Shown: piece after piece, positions 10,596 through 21,440 of the stretch
Layout: each line of letters opens with the position of its first letter
Position numbering within the stretch: position 1 is the stretch's first letter
From: Isoetes taiwanensis
Lineage: Eukaryota; Streptophyta; Lycopodiopsida; Isoetales; Isoetaceae
Assembly (NCBI GenBank): GCA_021234155.1
Contig: JAJEKV010000046.1
Coordinates: forward strand, 6,329,012-6,393,011
Reading direction: 5' to 3'
DNA: 64,000 bases
Program-made: the position numbers and the translations under genes
Notes under the pieces: model-generated
Database searches by the model: none
The model's input: the letters and a program-made list of their open reading frames with translations, nothing else
Told to the model about the DNA's origin: nothing

Positions 10596-10604
10596 TATTT
10601 ATAT
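10596..10604 (-). promoter_or_regulatory. TATA box upstream of the Cys-rich remnant
   Basis: Minus-strand ATATAAATA, which would place a transcript start at about 10570, where the Cys-rich frame opens. Confidence 0.4.
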
Positions 10605-10609
10605 GTTGA

Positions 10610-12323
10610 ACGGTTTTAGGGTTTTCGTCCACTTTTCCCGCGTTTCCTTCGTTACGTTTTATGCACTACTGTCTTTATCCTGTCGTGTCTGAAGGCCGCT
10701 ATCATTCATTCGTATTCGGTGTAGTTAATGCGACGTATCCACTGCCGATATTTTATGCCAGATCGTACCCTGCCTTTTTCGTAGGCCTGCAGGTATAGTC
10801 CTTAACGGCTATCTCCGTTTGCCTCCTCATTAATTATCGTACCCTTCATCTATTTAATGTTTCCCAGCTAACTCCTCTCATGCCCGTCTATATGCCGTGT
10901 CATCGTGGGTGGCCTATACTACCGCCATGTGTCTCCTGTAAACGGGAAGTTTTCTTCGGTGGTCTTCAATCTCATTATTTCAAATCCCTCCCGCTTCTGT
11001 TATTGTCTTATTTTGTTCATTGCCGCTTTGCTCACCTTCATGTACTTGTTCTGGCATTGTTCCGAAGTTCCGTGTTGCCAATTCGCCTATTCTTTTATGT
11101 TCATCTATGTTAATTTTGCTCTTTATCAAGGAAGAGCTCTCATCGCTACCTATTTCCTATTACTCTTGTTATAATCTCGCCATACCTCTCCAAATGTTAT
11201 CGTTTTGTTAGATAAGAAGCCTCAGTATAACCATCGCCGCTTCATGCTTATCTTTTCCTATTACATTCTCTAGGTGACATATATAATATTGTATCGCCTT
11301 ACTGTCCTCCAGCACTTATATTAACACTATAACAAGAATCCAATTTAATCGAAGATGTATTATGCCTCTGTTGAAAACATGATAAGTATGACTGCTGGCT
11401 CATAGTTCTGCCTTTCCAGCCCCATCCTAGCCCCCTCCTTTTTCAATATTCCATGTCCCTCTTTCTATACATTACTGATAGGATTTCCGGCAAGAATAAA
11501 AACAGTTTGCATTCACGTCCATCGTCTTGCAAGTATTCGCGCCCATCGCCCATCGCCCATCGCCTTGCAAGTATTCGCGCCCATCGCCCATCGCCTTGCA
11601 AGTATCCATCTCACACAATATACCTTATATAAATTATAGTGCTTCTTCGTCTCCTAGACCTAGATTATAACTTGCAGGAAAGGTTGTATCTTGTAAAGAA
11701 AAGGTTGTATCTTGTATTGCTTACTTGCACATTAAACACTAAACGGTCTCTGAATAAACTGCTTTAGGTGTGTTTATGGTGGCTTCGATCACTTCATAAT
11801 CTCCTATTGTTAGCTTGCAAATTTCTTCTTTGTTCCCATCTTTGTACTTTTTCAGTATACATTTTTAGTTCTGCCTTCCACTTTCAGCAGTGCTTTTAGA
11901 AGTGCAGTCCAACACTTTACTGAATACCTCGTATGCATCATCTAAACTTCCATCCTTGATAATGTATTGAAGCAGCCTCTATAGCGCTATATATGTAGCC
12001 ATTGCAAACAGTCCCAGAATAACTTAAACATAATACGTTACACAGAATAAGTTAGACATAAAGCACATGGCAAGGTAACATACAACTTTGTGCCTTAAAA
12101 AATGTCAGCGGCCAGTTTATTTGGCACATTTTCTTATAGGTCATTCATATATATGCTTTAGATTCGACAAAAATCGGCAATCTACTCAGACACTGGCCTA
12201 GATACTGCATTTGCATACCATGTATTATATGAGAACATCATGGACAAAATAAACTTCGGGAGGAAGAGCCATGTCAAAAAGTTGTTCTTTGTTCTAAACA
12301 CCATACTCATCGTTTGCATGCAA
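10610..12323. other. No gene recognised; short local duplications
   Basis: Pyrimidine-rich sequence without a convincing coding frame. It holds the minisatellite at 11516-11605 and a 21-base local repeat (AGGTTGTATCTTGTA at about 11684 and 11704). Confidence 0.5.
11516..11605. repeat. Short minisatellite (CCATCGCC / CTTGCAAGTATTCGCGC)
   Basis: The block CTTGCAAGTATTCGCGCC alternates with runs of CCATCGC; the composite unit repeats two to three times with variable numbers of the short word. Confidence 0.8.
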
Positions 12324-12331
12324 TTCAAGAG

Positions 12332-13073
12332 CATGGAATAAAATAACGGCTAAGATTAGCCAAATGGCTATTTTGTAGCATTTTTGCCAAGACAAATGGC
12401 TAAAGTAAATGGAAAAAATTGCCCAAAAAAAGAAAATTTTAGCCCAAATTTTTCGGCGACTAAGTGAGTTTCTAAATTGGATAGCCAAACCTCACCTCTA
12501 GACGACAACATCAGGACAACAATTAGCCAAAAGAAAGAGTGGACTTGAGAAAATGGATGGATTAGCCTAGTAGCCGACACCAAGAAATATAGGATCTTTA
12601 GGAAATCACCAAAGAACTTCTTGTTTCAAGTACGAAGTTGAAGTCGGAACTTCTTGTTTCAAGTATAAAGTTGAATTATCAGAGGGAGGATCACATGTAG
12701 AAGGAACAATGCACTTTTTCTTTGAGCTTTGAACATGTGCGTATATGTTTATGTCTTAATATATGTCTTTGTTTTATTTTTATAATAAGGAAGTTATAAC
12801 AATGATTATGTACCATGTATTTTTCTATATTGAATTACATTGTAATAACAATAAGTTCAATGCTTTGTCCAAAGGCTTGGATCTTTTAAAATAAGGATAT
12901 GGCTAATATTTGACTCTACATTTTGTGAAAGTTTAGCCAAAGGCAAGAAACCATGATGGAGAAAAACCATTTAGTTTAGCCAAGTGTTAGAAGCTTCTAG
13001 CTCCAATTTGAAGGTAGTTTAGCTAAACCTATTTGGCTATATTAAAAATATAGTAGTAGTAATTTATTCCATG
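12332..13073. mobile_element. Non-autonomous hAT-like element, 742 bp
   Basis: The element starts CATGGAATAAA and ends TTTATTCCATG, an 11-bp terminal inverted repeat. It is flanked by a perfect 8-bp direct repeat, TTCAAGAG, at 12324-12331 and 13074-13081. Inside, TAGCCAAA and its complement recur more than ten times near both ends, as subterminal repeats do in hAT elements. There is no transposase. An 8-bp duplication is the hAT hallmark; the first bases (CATGG) differ from the commoner CAGGG, so superfamily is likely but not certain. Confidence 0.75.
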
Positions 13074-13552
13074 TTCAAGAGCATACATAAGTATGCTTAG
13101 CATTTGATAAAGTCAGAAGATTCACATGGACAGAGATGAAACCTATCATGTTTGTATCCAAGCCTGATAAATTGATCAAAGAGTGGATAGAAGAATCGAA
13201 GACCGTATATCTGATTATCTCTAAGGCCAAGAACTTGAAGATTGTAAAGATGGGATGATGGCAGCATCGGAAGCTCTCCATCAACCATGTTCCTAGGTTT
13301 CTGGAATCAACTTTTGGCTAATGTCTGTCGCTGCCAAACTTAGAATCATGTCACAATTGCATTATCTTAAACAAAATCAAATTACCTTATTGCAGATAGA
13401 TGTCATAGAAGCGCAGATATGTACTTCCCTTCTGCCCAAACTTTAACTAAATCATGCCTTCCACTTTGGTAAATCGTTTTTGGCATCTGCTACACAACCC
13501 GCCCAAAGCAACCAAAAGAAACATAGGACCCATTGGTCACGATTCTCCCGAC

Positions 13553-14402
13553 CAGGGTGTTTTTTAGTGGCCCCGGCGGGCCAGTTGGCCACACATTCAC
13601 ATATTTCATAAAATGGTCGGCCACACCAGAGTAGGATGCATTCTTACCATGACCAAAGGGTAGTGGCCAGTTCAAAACACCAACTTATTAAGTTCAGTTT
13701 ATAAGTGGCCAATTTGATATTTACCAAATCTCTAAACCCCTAGAGCGTGGCCATTCCAAAATATTATGCACACTAGCAGCTTGTTGTGGTGGCCATTTAA
13801 ACTATGGAATAATTTTATTGTTTTAGGATTATGGCCAGGCTCTATATTGGCCAGGTGTAGGGACATAATTTCGCCACTTGTAGGGGGTTAAAATCTTTTT
13901 GAGTTTAGCCCTAAAATTCTAAAGGCATTTCTAATTTGTTCATCATCATCCAACCCAAATATCCTCTTTATCGTCCTAACTAAAATCAAGGTTAGTTTCC
14001 ATTTACCAAGTACCCGCAATATAATTTTCAATGAGATCCATCCTACGAATCCATTTGTGATTCTGCCTACATTCTGCATGTTTGATACATATCTTATAGT
14101 AATCCTAGTTGGAGAAGCATAGTAGCATGTATTTGTTTGTGAACTGCATAGAGCATCATAGAAACTAGAGATTATCTTACTGATGTAGCTATCATCTTTA
14201 TGAGTTAGATGCATGGATGTGGCCAATTCAAATTTTTGAAAAAATAAAATAGTTTCTCGATTTCGCCATTTAACTTACAACTTCTTGGTGTAACAATGCG
14301 AAAAAGGGCCAGACGAAACTATGCTTAGCAAATTATCCAAGGTAAGTAGTGGCCAATATATTATGCCCCGTCAAATATATAGGGAGGTTAAAAAATACCC
14401 TG
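13553..14402. mobile_element. Non-autonomous hAT element, 850 bp
   Basis: The ends are CAGGGTGTTTTTTA and TAAAAAATACCCTG (13 of 14 paired) with a perfect 8-bp target duplication CTCCCGAC at 13545-13552 and 14403-14410. The CAGGG terminus and duplication length are typical of hAT. The interior has about ten TGGCCA subterminal words. The minus-strand 112-codon ORF at 13888-14226 shows no transposase motif, so the element is non-autonomous. Confidence 0.85.
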
Positions 14403-14410
14403 CTCCCGAC

Positions 14411-15435
14411 CTTGGAGAACAGCCTGCCCAAAGCAATAGAAAAGGCAAGGCTTACCTTCCTTACCCTTTTTTATTTTTAATGCTTACCTCCCTCAGGCAA
14501 CCTATAGTACATGCCAGCAAATTCAGATTTTTGCTCAATGCCTAATTTTTTAACAAAGATCAGAGACACATGCAATATCCAACAAATATCACATGTTTTC
14601 TTAATAATGGATTGAATTCAAGTAGCCAAAGCATTGACTTCAAGTAGCCAAAGTATTCCATCTAGCATAAATGTCTGTTATACAGTCCTTGAATCCACTG
14701 TTAAAAATCGAAATTCTACCATTTATCATGTTTGATATTAAAAAATAATCATGTCAAACTTGAATTTGGGCATTCCTTGATTGATTATTTTGTCACTGTG
14801 GAGATGCCAAATAGATTATATGCTGAAGAACTCTATTCTGGCAAAGCCTTGAAGTGGCATTTTTCACCATCATACTTGGGCAAAGATTTCGAATCTGGAG
14901 AGGTCATAGAAAGCGACAATCCTGTTTAGAAATCAATCCTTTAGAATTTAGAAGGATTCATAAGCCCGAAGTCGGCTCAACGGCATGAAAATCTTGGTGT
15001 GGCAGTCCAAAAATCTTGTTGTCTGAAAAATCACATGCTGCTTGGCTGCATGCCGTATGATCCCAAGCTGGGTCACATCCATATCTGGGCTGCTTGGAAT
15101 GATGAACCGTCCGGATAACAAAACCCCAATATATTTCCTCCTACAGAGTCTTCCAAGCGATGGTATGCGAGATATAGATTAGAATTTGCATTTTAAAACT
15201 ATATCTTGTGAAACATAGCAAAGGCCTAAATCACGATAGCAGTACAAGCCTCTCCATAACTAACTACAGTTTATAATCTGACCATCAATAGCAAAACGTA
15301 TAAGATCAACGCGCAAGACGAACATGGAGCATCAGTGAATAGAGTGGAGCATCAACGATTAGAGGGCTTCTCGCCAATGTTGTTTCCAAAAGCCACGCTT
15401 CATTCGCTTCATTATAATTGTAACCTCAAATCTCA
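14411..15435. other. Unassigned sequence between hAT element and gypsy LTR
   Basis: A 65-codon plus-strand ORF at 14732-14929 (with EFGHSLIDYF and LKWHFSPSYLG) reads like a coding fragment, perhaps a single exon, but I cannot assign it. The rest shows no feature. The last five bases of the flank, GCCTT at 15436-15440, form the left target duplication of the gypsy element. Confidence 0.35.
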
Positions 15436-15440
15436 GCCTT

Positions 15441-17010
15441 TGTGACGTTCCAAATATTTATACGGTATACGTATAAATATATTGACACGTCACCTAGTAT
15501 AGATACGCCACTATGGGGTATGGTAACCTAGGGGATTGACTTAAAAGGGATTAAATTACATTAAGGATAATAACCTATAATCAAGGAATTAATATTTAAG
15601 AAGGATAATTAACTTAATTATGGTTTGGGAAGGCGCCACCTGGCCAAATTCGATTGGCCAGCATGGTGATTACTAATTGGATCCATTAAGGTGGATCACC
15701 ACCCCCATATCAACCATAATCGAACCAGCAGAGCGCCCAAGGAGCAGTTGAGCGCCCAAGAACTGTTGCTGACTTCACCAAATCGCTGAACAACCACTAG
15801 TTGTCGCTGCCACCCTAGCTACAGCACTATGGAAGCACCCCACGATAATGGTTCCAGCCGAAACAGGGGTTAGTAGTAGTTTAGCTTGTGATTTGTAGGA
15901 TCGTACTTCAAAGATTTTTTCCGATTGCCTTTGTTGAGATTAACCCTTCTCCGGGTAAGTAGGATTACATTTCAATTATGAATGGTGCTCACATTTAAAT
16001 GATTGATGTATCTATGAAGAAACAGGGGTTTAAGGGGGTAGAGACCTCCGAGCTCATATATGATAGTATGCTCCTAGATAGAGCCCCCTAATATTTCCCA
16101 TTAGATGCTGCCTCGGTACAAGAGACCATCGGTCAGACGCCATGGTCCGCTTAGCACCGCAGAAGGGACGCAAGTGGTGAAGTGGGGGTGGGGTCTTGCA
16201 CGAACATAAAAGGCTCCCCGAGACTCCTACAAAGGGCTAGGCCCGATAGCCACCACGAGGGGCCGGTATGGGTCCGACACTCCCGGGTGTAGAGGTGTGA
16301 TCCGTATGGAGCATCTTGCACTTTGAGTAGATTTAGGGTGAGTAAGTCTGCACGGATGCGGGGTCGCGATGCGGCACGATTCTCTAGCTCACCCATGGAA
16401 CCATCAGATCCCGAAGGGGACGCTTTCCCCGACCTGCCTCATCTGACCGGGCCCATGAACCCCGGAGTAGGCTCAAAAGGGTGATACCTTGAGTCTCAAG
16501 CTTTTCCCAGGCTATAGCGAAGCCATAGCGTGGATCGACCCATCTGCAAAGTGTGCACATGAGGGGCGGATGGAGTGGACAACCCTAGCCGATGTTCTAT
16601 GCCAGCCAACGCCAGGTTATACCTCTATCTGCTGATCTCTTGAGACCGAGCCGTCAGTCCATCCTCACAGGAGTCTGAACTGGGTAGAACCTGGGGTTTG
16701 GGGTGTTGTTCCTAGGTTTAGATGTATATTCTTTGTCGTTGGTACTTGGATGGATGCGCCACCCTTCGTGGTGGTTATTTATATACAATTTATGCTGTGT
16801 GCTAACCTTGTATTCATGCTTCCGCGACGTAGGAGCCCATCGAAGGCGTGGGCCGAATGACACCTCCGTGTCCTTCACTCGAGCATCTCTACGATGGCCT
16901 GGCCCAGTCGACGGAGGGGGGTTCTCGCTCATGGCAAGATGGTTGCCATGGGAGAGGAAAGTCCCCGTATGTATATGGCCGGGGGTCGTATGTATTCAGG
17001 GAGCGTCACA
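15441..17010 (+). repeat. 5' LTR of the gypsy element
   Basis: A 1570-bp LTR that starts TGTGACGTTCC and ends GGGAGCGTCACA. Near its start is a palindrome, ATATTTATAC-GGTATAC-GTATAAATAT, that is also present in the 3' LTR with both outer bases changed. TGACACGTCA follows, an ACGT-core site of the kind bZIP factors bind. The two other copies in the window (38332-39702 and 45677-47110) align over the remaining length. Confidence 0.85.
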
Positions 17011-17011
17011 G

Positions 17012-17023
17012 TGGTATCAGAGC
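17012..17023 (+). other. Primer binding site for initiator tRNA-Met
   Basis: TGGTATCAGAGC, complementary to the 3' end of plant initiator tRNA-Met, one base after the LTR end. This is the site where minus-strand DNA synthesis starts. Confidence 0.9.
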
Positions 17024-17323
17024 CGTGATTTCGATTGCTCGAAATCATAGCACTGACCAAACCCTAACTCGTTAGTTCGGTAGTTAGGTAGTAGTTAAGC
17101 TAGAGTGATTGTTTAGCTCTTTGATGTTTGGTCCTGTGCTAGGTTGATGTAATAGGGAGTAAGTCTTAATAAGTTTAGGGCAACTGGAGACCCCCAAGTT
17201 TGGAGGGGTTATAAAATTTTGTAGGTAGTTCAGATGAAGGAGAAAGTGGCTCCATTGGATCGGGCGTACCCCAAATACCTTAGGACAGTCATCGCTGGCG
17301 GAAAAATGGTCAGGAGAAGGCCC

Positions 17324-17520
17324 GAAAATCAACTCGGGCGCCGCTTGATTTTTGTCGCCTTGCAGTCGCGGTGGGAGAGCCTAAAATGCTGTCGGCGCCC
17401 GACCGTACCGTCGCGAGTCAACCCGGGCCCGAAAGTCAACCCGGGCGCCGCTTGCTTTTCGTCGACCCCCAGCCGCGGTGGGAGAGCGTAGAATGCCGTC
17501 GGCGCCCGACCGTATTTTTC
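17324..17520 (+). repeat. Two-unit 107-bp tandem repeat in the gypsy leader
   Basis: GAAAATCAACTCGGGCGCCG at 17324 and GAAAGTCAACCCGGGCGCCG at 17431 each begin a GC-rich unit ending in GTCGGCGCCCGACCGTA. An AT-rich stretch (17540-17610) follows. Confidence 0.75.
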
Positions 17521-17804
17521 CGCGTATTCCCGCCGTATAAATATTTTATAATAAAAAATAAATAAAAAAATAAACGTTAATAAGAAAAAAAAAATTAAAA
17601 TTTTAAAAGTTAGCCGGCCGTTAAAGTTAGTATTTCCGCCTTGCCTTCAGCGCCTTCTCCCGCCGGATCCGACGCCCGCCATAGCCGCCAGACCTGACCT
17701 TGTTTCTTCGCCCTAGTTCTTCGCTAACCCTAGCGCCTTCAATACCGCTTCCCTAGCCGCAAGCGCCCTACCGCCTATTCCCCTAGACCTCAGTGCCATA
17801 AGCC

Positions 17805-18808
17805 ATGGCCATCACCAAGAGTACCTTGGACCCCACTACTCTTACTATAGCCCAGATCTACGCTTTGATCGCTCGGCATATGGCTACCGATCCTGCTTTG
17901 ATTGACATACTTCTAGACGAGTTGGTCAACAGATTTGAGAACAACGATAGGATCCCCTATCCAATTTACCATTTCTCGGAGCAGTTCTTGGTCAGACTGA
18001 ACCTCCGCCAGCTTCCTTACACCATGGCCGAGCAACCTGATTTGGTCATGATGTTAATAAAGTTTTATCCTCACGAATGTGAAGGACACACCGAGGAGGA
18101 GGACATAAGGAAGGAGGCCGACCGTATCAGGAACTTGGCCAGGGAGGATGACCACAGGGAGATAGAACGAGCCGATACGGCGGCTCGAGGTAGGGAATAC
18201 CGGTATCTCGGAGATGGAGTTGCCGTTATAGATGGCAGGGCCATCGAGATTCCCCCATACCAATGGTATGAAGCTTCTCAGAGCTTCACGTGAGGAGAGA
18301 TCCCTGACGTCAGCATAGATTATTTAATAACGATTCAGATGGATATGAGCCAGCGGCCCGATCGATACCATGCAGAACTCCTTCGCCGTGATTGTAGAGC
18401 CAATCTATACAATGAGATTGAAGAAGACCTCCGAGAGCTCGAGTACACCTGAGGAGCAGGAAAGGATTCAAAAGGAAAAGGAGGAGAAGGCCCGGCAAGA
18501 GCAAATTGACCCTCCAGGCTTAAGGGGATCGTGGAGTGGGCAGGGCCCAAACCCAATGGAGCATACGACCGTTAAGCACCGGAGGAAATCCAGAGTCTCG
18601 AAGTCCGCAAATAATACAAGGAAAAGCTAAAGACCTGCCGGGCTTTTGGGAAGAACGTGAGCTCCAGTCGGAGGCAGGAGCGGGTGGATGCGTTCCGACC
18701 AGTTGTTGGGGCCAAGACTGTGCCTGCACAAAGGGGGCCGCCTCCCAACCCTGCTCCACAAAGGAAACCCCACGACCCGCACTGCCGCCTTTACGGAGAT
18801 CCGTAAGT
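17805..18808 (+). pseudogene. Extra ORF upstream of gag, part 1 (unknown protein)
   Basis: A 162-codon ATG frame (17805-18293), predicted helical, with no match I recognise to gag or pol. It contains a run of acidic and basic residues (EEEDIRKEADRIRNLARE). The coding signal continues in other frames: MDMSQRPDRYHAELLRRD near 18340, and a Pro-rich stretch ending HCRLYGDP near 18808, just before a GTAAG. Frameshifts and a stop separate the pieces. Canonical gypsy elements begin with gag, so this is an additional leader gene. An AT-rich gap of about 450 bases ending TTGCAG at 19262 could be an intron leading to part 2. Confidence 0.45.
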
Positions 18809-19262
18809 TTCGTAAGTCCACCCAACTTCGATAATGGAAGTTCCCCTTTCGTAGGTTGATTCGAGATCGCCTAAGAGTTCAAAACCGACCTCCGCTTCGG
18901 CACTTTTTGCCATCTTGGCACTCCAAGAGGCTGCGGAGGCCTATCTAGTGGCACTCTTTGGTGACGCCAATCTTTGCGCGATCCACGCAAAGAGGGTCAC
19001 CATAATGCCAAAGGATTTAGCCCTCGCCCGCAGGATTCGGGGAGAGCATCCTTAGCATATTGCGTATAGTTGTAGAATTTTGGTTTGGCATTTTCTTTAG
19101 CCATTCTATAGTTATGATATACCATCTTCTTATCAATTGTGACTATTGTATCAATGAATACAATTAAAATTGTTCTCTTCCATGATGCGTTCTTCTATCT
19201 ATTGGGGCTTAGGGTATAACGAAATTGTTCAATGTTCTATATTCATTTCTATCATCTTGCAG

Positions 19263-19720
19263 AAGAGACACTCGAAGAATATGAAGAGAGAATTACCGAC
19301 CTGATAAGGAGGGATGATCCAGGGCCGCCCGACCAGGACTATGGCCAAAGGTATGGGGAGTACCCGGAATGGGACGAAGGTTACGAGATAGAACCCCCAC
19401 CACCAGGGGAGCCCTATGATCCAGCCAAGGGGATGGAGATAGTCAACATTCTCAGGGAACGGGCCTTCGAGGATCTGAAGCAAACTCTTCGCCGCACATG
19501 GGACTATTGGGACATGTCAAGGCATGAAGCTTTCGAGGATGCCAACGACCACCTGTGGCAAATCTTCTATGCATTAAGGAGGATTTTTAATCTCCTTATT
19601 ATTAGCCCAACGCTAGATTACCAATCTGTTATAGTCCAGGCCTGGGCACGTTACAAGCTCGTTAGGGCTGTACGTGAAAGTGTTCGCTATTCAATCTTGT
19701 ATCCATTTGCGAACCCCTAG
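19263..19720 (+). pseudogene. Extra ORF upstream of gag, part 2 (unknown protein)
   Basis: An open frame after a possible splice acceptor (TTGCAG at 19257-19262) encoding about 150 residues. It has an acidic start (ETLEEYEERITDL), a PPPPGEPYDP segment and an aromatic-rich helical end with RRTWDYWDM. It ends with TAG at 19718-19720 before the gag start. The family is not recognised. The change from AT-rich to coding-like composition at the acceptor supports an exon, but splicing is inferred. Confidence 0.4.
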
Positions 19721-19947
19721 GCCCGGTTCCCTCAGTTGTGTTCTTTTGATGTCATATGTGAGTTGAACTTCAAATGTCCAATGTATAATATCTGTTCTTG
19801 AATTATGTCTTTGTATTAACTTCTGTCACTATCAATGTACTCAACATTAACGTAATGACTGTTTCTTGTATTCTCTCTCTAACCTATCCAAAATGGTTTT
19901 TTTTTTTGTGCGACTTTATGTCACTATAATTCTGCTTATACCTTTTT

Positions 19948-20832
19948 ATGCTCGATATAGACGGTGAACGCAACGCCGCCTGGCAGACACCCTCAAATGC
20001 CAGTAGACTAACACCTGAACAGGAACTTATGTTAATGAAGAGACAACTAGGCGAGTTACAAGCTTACGTATTGCACGCCAATCCACCACAGCATATACAA
20101 GAAGACGGACCGGAGTTACCTCCGCTACCCCCAAGTCCACCTCCACAACAGCCAGCTGTACCTGAGACCAGCCCTGTACCTGCACAGAGGAGGCCCCATT
20201 CTAAACGTCGTCGGAGTTCCTCTAGGGATAGTGCCACCTCCTCACAATCAGCCACTTATGTGTCCTCTGAGTCGTCGGTATCATCTGGTGGCCATGCAAA
20301 GTGCCGGGACAAGGAGTACCGTAAAACAGTTGACACGGCCATAACCAGTATATGGAAAAATAGGAAACTGGCCCAGTTTGATGGGAAATCTAGAGGCGGA
20401 CTGAATGCAGAGTCCTGATTGGACGAAATGAAGGAGTTTGAGAAATCCTATGGCATGACAGAAAAGGATACAGGAAAGGTTGTCACCACAAACCTTACAG
20501 GAGCTGCCCGTATTTGGTGGAAGGGCTATGCCAGAGCCAAGCATCTGGATAGAAGCAGGTGCAAGTTTAAGAAGTTTGCCAAAGCATTTAAGTCGCATTA
20601 TGTGCCACGTGCGCACAAATGCCAACAAATCCAGACCTTCTACAGGTTGGAGCAGAAGGGTATGTCGGTTCAGGCCTATACTGACGAATTTATGCGCTTG
20701 AGACTGTATGTACCAGGTATGAATGAAAAGAGGGCGGTGGAGGGCTACATTGAAGGGTTGGCCCCATCAATTAAACGAATGGTTAAGGCCATAGACCCGA
20801 AATCCGCTATGAGGCCGAGGCTAAAGCATTGA
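19948..20832 (+). pseudogene. Gypsy gag (capsid) gene, interrupted
   Basis: It starts at an ATG (19948). The N-terminal half is Pro/Ser-rich (PPLPPSPPPQQ). The capsid core follows, with FEKSYGMTEKD, ARIWWKGYARA, YVPRAHKCQQIQTFYRLEQ and MRLRLYVPGM, typical of the retrotransposon gag domain. An in-frame TGA at 20416-20418 stands where the antisense relative at 54764 has Trp (VWHDEM versus a stop before LDEM). A frameshift near 20830 leaves the nucleocapsid zinc knuckle unreadable. Gag would form the virus-like particle that packages element RNA. Confidence 0.8.
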
Positions 20833-21002
20833 GCCTCAAGAGGAGACACCAAGGAACCAAAGATCCGGCCCCGCTCCTTACTCGCAGCCACGCCGCCCAC
20901 ACCGCATAAAACCCCGCCGCCAAGTCCGGGGCCCTCTCGCCAAACTCTTATGGCCGCCAAGAAAAGAAAGTCACCTTCAAGACGCCTCCGATAAACGTAA
21001 CA

Positions 21003-21430
21003 ATGTCGGTAAGGAAGTTCGAACCTCTTACGCCTATTCCCAAAGAGGCTCGAGAACAGTCACGAGATAAGGCATGCTACGGTGTGTATGCAGCCCGCAC
21101 TTCATGCAATTGTCCTTATGTCACGCAGACGGCCCACCGGCCATGGCCGACCCTCGACCGGGGCGATCTTGAGTCAACACTACTTGTCGAGGAGGAGGCT
21201 CCCCGAGTATATTCACGGTCGTCTCATATCCTTGCGCCTATAGAAACCGGTAATGCCGAAAAGTCACCCTTGTCATTTCCACCATAGGTCAAGTAGACAG
21301 TAAGCCTTTTGTAATTCTTATGGATACGGGAAGTACATATAATTTTGCTTCTCCTAGAATGGCCCAGGTCTTACAGCTTGAAACCTTGAGGTCCCGATCG
21401 AGGCCCGCCACTTTAGCCAAAGGGTAAGGT
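21003..21430 (+). pseudogene. Gypsy aspartic protease region, frameshifted
   Basis: The ORF 21003-21287 leads into the protease. In the next frame VILMDTGSTYNF carries the catalytic Asp-Thr-Gly (codons at 21323-21331). The flap side continues after another frameshift near 21425 into IGKYDLIVGMEFL at about 21510. The retropepsin would process the Gag-Pol polyprotein. Two frameshifts make it inactive as read. Confidence 0.75.
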
Positions 21431-21440
21431 CGACATACTC

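Noticed and set aside
13888-14226. 112-codon ORF in the second hAT element as a transposase
   Set aside because: It is too short and lacks any hAT dimerisation or catalytic motif.
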